Below, one piece after another: positions 63,833 through 64,000 of a stretch of DNA of 64,000 bases. The stretch covers positions 124,001-188,000 of the forward strand of contig NZ_JBPSEH010000005.1 of NCBI RefSeq assembly GCF_051488685.1, in the 5' to 3' direction. This DNA comes from Melioribacter sp051488685 (GTDB lineage: Bacteria; Bacteroidota; Ignavibacteria; Ignavibacteriales; Melioribacteraceae). Numbering within the stretch: the first letter of the stretch is position 1; each line of letters opens with the position of its first letter. The position numbers and the translations under genes were made by a program. The notes under the pieces were generated by a model. That model made no database searches. It was given only the letters and a program-made list of their open reading frames with translations, and was not told the origin of the DNA.

Positions 63833-64000
63833 CTACTCACCTGGTTGACTATTGGGTTTTGTGCCCGCTTTACCTTCAAGTAAGTTATTATAAAATCTTT
63901 GTGTGGGATAAGCAAAATCGATGTCGTCATGTAAAGCGAATTGTTCGAGCACGGCTTGCCAAATATCATTTTCACTGGCTCTTCGCTGACGTGTTCGAGT
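63833..64000 (-). CDS. MscS-family channel, C-terminal end (partial)
   Basis: Only the last 55 codons before the stop are in the window; the start is off the right edge. The ending DDIDFAYPTQRFYNN is the C-terminal pattern of MscS proteins, matching IEFAYPTQTIFVN in the channel at 33965. This would be the third MscS-like gene seen here. Confidence 0.8.
   Translation of the reverse strand, partial: TRTRQRRASENDIWQAVLEQFALHDDIDFAYPTQRFYNNLLEGKAGTKPNSQPGE

Noticed and set aside
1..64000. CRISPR arrays, insertion sequences, prophage or integrase genes
   Set aside because: No regularly spaced repeats, terminal inverted repeats, transposase or integrase motifs were seen on either strand.

Overview
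The window looks like a chromosomal piece from the Ignavibacteria/Bacteroidota-Chlorobi side of the tree, most like an Ignavibacteriales (Melioribacter-type) organism. Evidence: low G+C; a secreted kelch-like protein (20423-21709) ending in a type IX secretion sorting domain with the NYPNPFNP signature; several intergenic regions with the Bacteroidota-type -7 box TAnnTTTG; and families typical of that group (DUF2911, DUF5683-like, DUF4922, long IspH, the secreted family often mislabelled asparagine synthetase B). There is no phage, insertion sequence, CRISPR array or rRNA. One tRNA gene, tRNA-Arg(CCG), is present. The genus assignment is inference.

Layout. 1-2.5 kb: a paired M16 peptidase (inactive plus active subunit). 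2.6-10.4 kb: signalling, with a five-PAS histidine kinase and NarL-type regulator, two receiver-only proteins (one degenerate), a 0.9-kb non-coding stretch holding a candidate structured RNA, and a GAF/CZB chemoreceptor. 10.8-13.9 kb: a Wzi-like outer-membrane protein, a POT-type transporter and tRNA-Arg. 14-22.5 kb: an acidic protein, PhzF, a repeat lipoprotein, then a tight run of sigma-54 activator, PEGA-domain Ser/Thr kinase, T9SS kelch protein and DUF5683-like protein, closed by a strong terminator. 22.7-30.4 kb: STAS protein, U32 peptidase, MFS transporter, then an operon of PAS kinase, NtrC-type regulator, STAS and REC-PP2C phosphatase (partner switching). 30.4-49 kb: mixed housekeeping and envelope genes: glycosyltransferase plus DUF4922, RlpA, MscS with Rrf2, methyltransferase, Trm112-like protein, FAD oxidase, TPR protein, ClpX, a two-stop outer-membrane pseudogene, P5C dehydrogenase, DUF2911, IspH, dGTPase. 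49-50.4 kb: CDF metal exporter and SufE. 50.6-59.9 kb: a compact five-gene potassium/ion operon. 59.8-64 kb: M28 peptidase, amidohydrolase, EamA transporter and the end of another MscS channel.

The most unusual item is the ion operon at 50656-59852. Two antiporter-fold proteins lie in tandem. The second is a 1495-residue fusion in which the RCK domain usual for Kef proteins is replaced by a long helical region and a P-loop ATPase domain. They are followed by an MscS-like channel, a TrkH/KtrB-type subunit and a TrkA/KtrA-type regulator, with overlapping or closely spaced junctions. This reads as an integrated potassium/osmotic homeostasis module with built-in ATP sensing or hydrolysis. Other points of interest are the coupled sigma-54 activator/Ser-Thr kinase pair, paralogous STAS proteins without a visible anti-sigma kinase, back-to-back promoters around a perfect palindrome at 36.2 kb, and an outer-membrane protein gene broken only by two in-frame UAA codons.

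Start codons were re-chosen in many places where a longer reading frame began with an unlikely GTG/TTG or overlapped other signals. Those choices rest on ribosome-binding sites, signal peptides and family length as read by eye.
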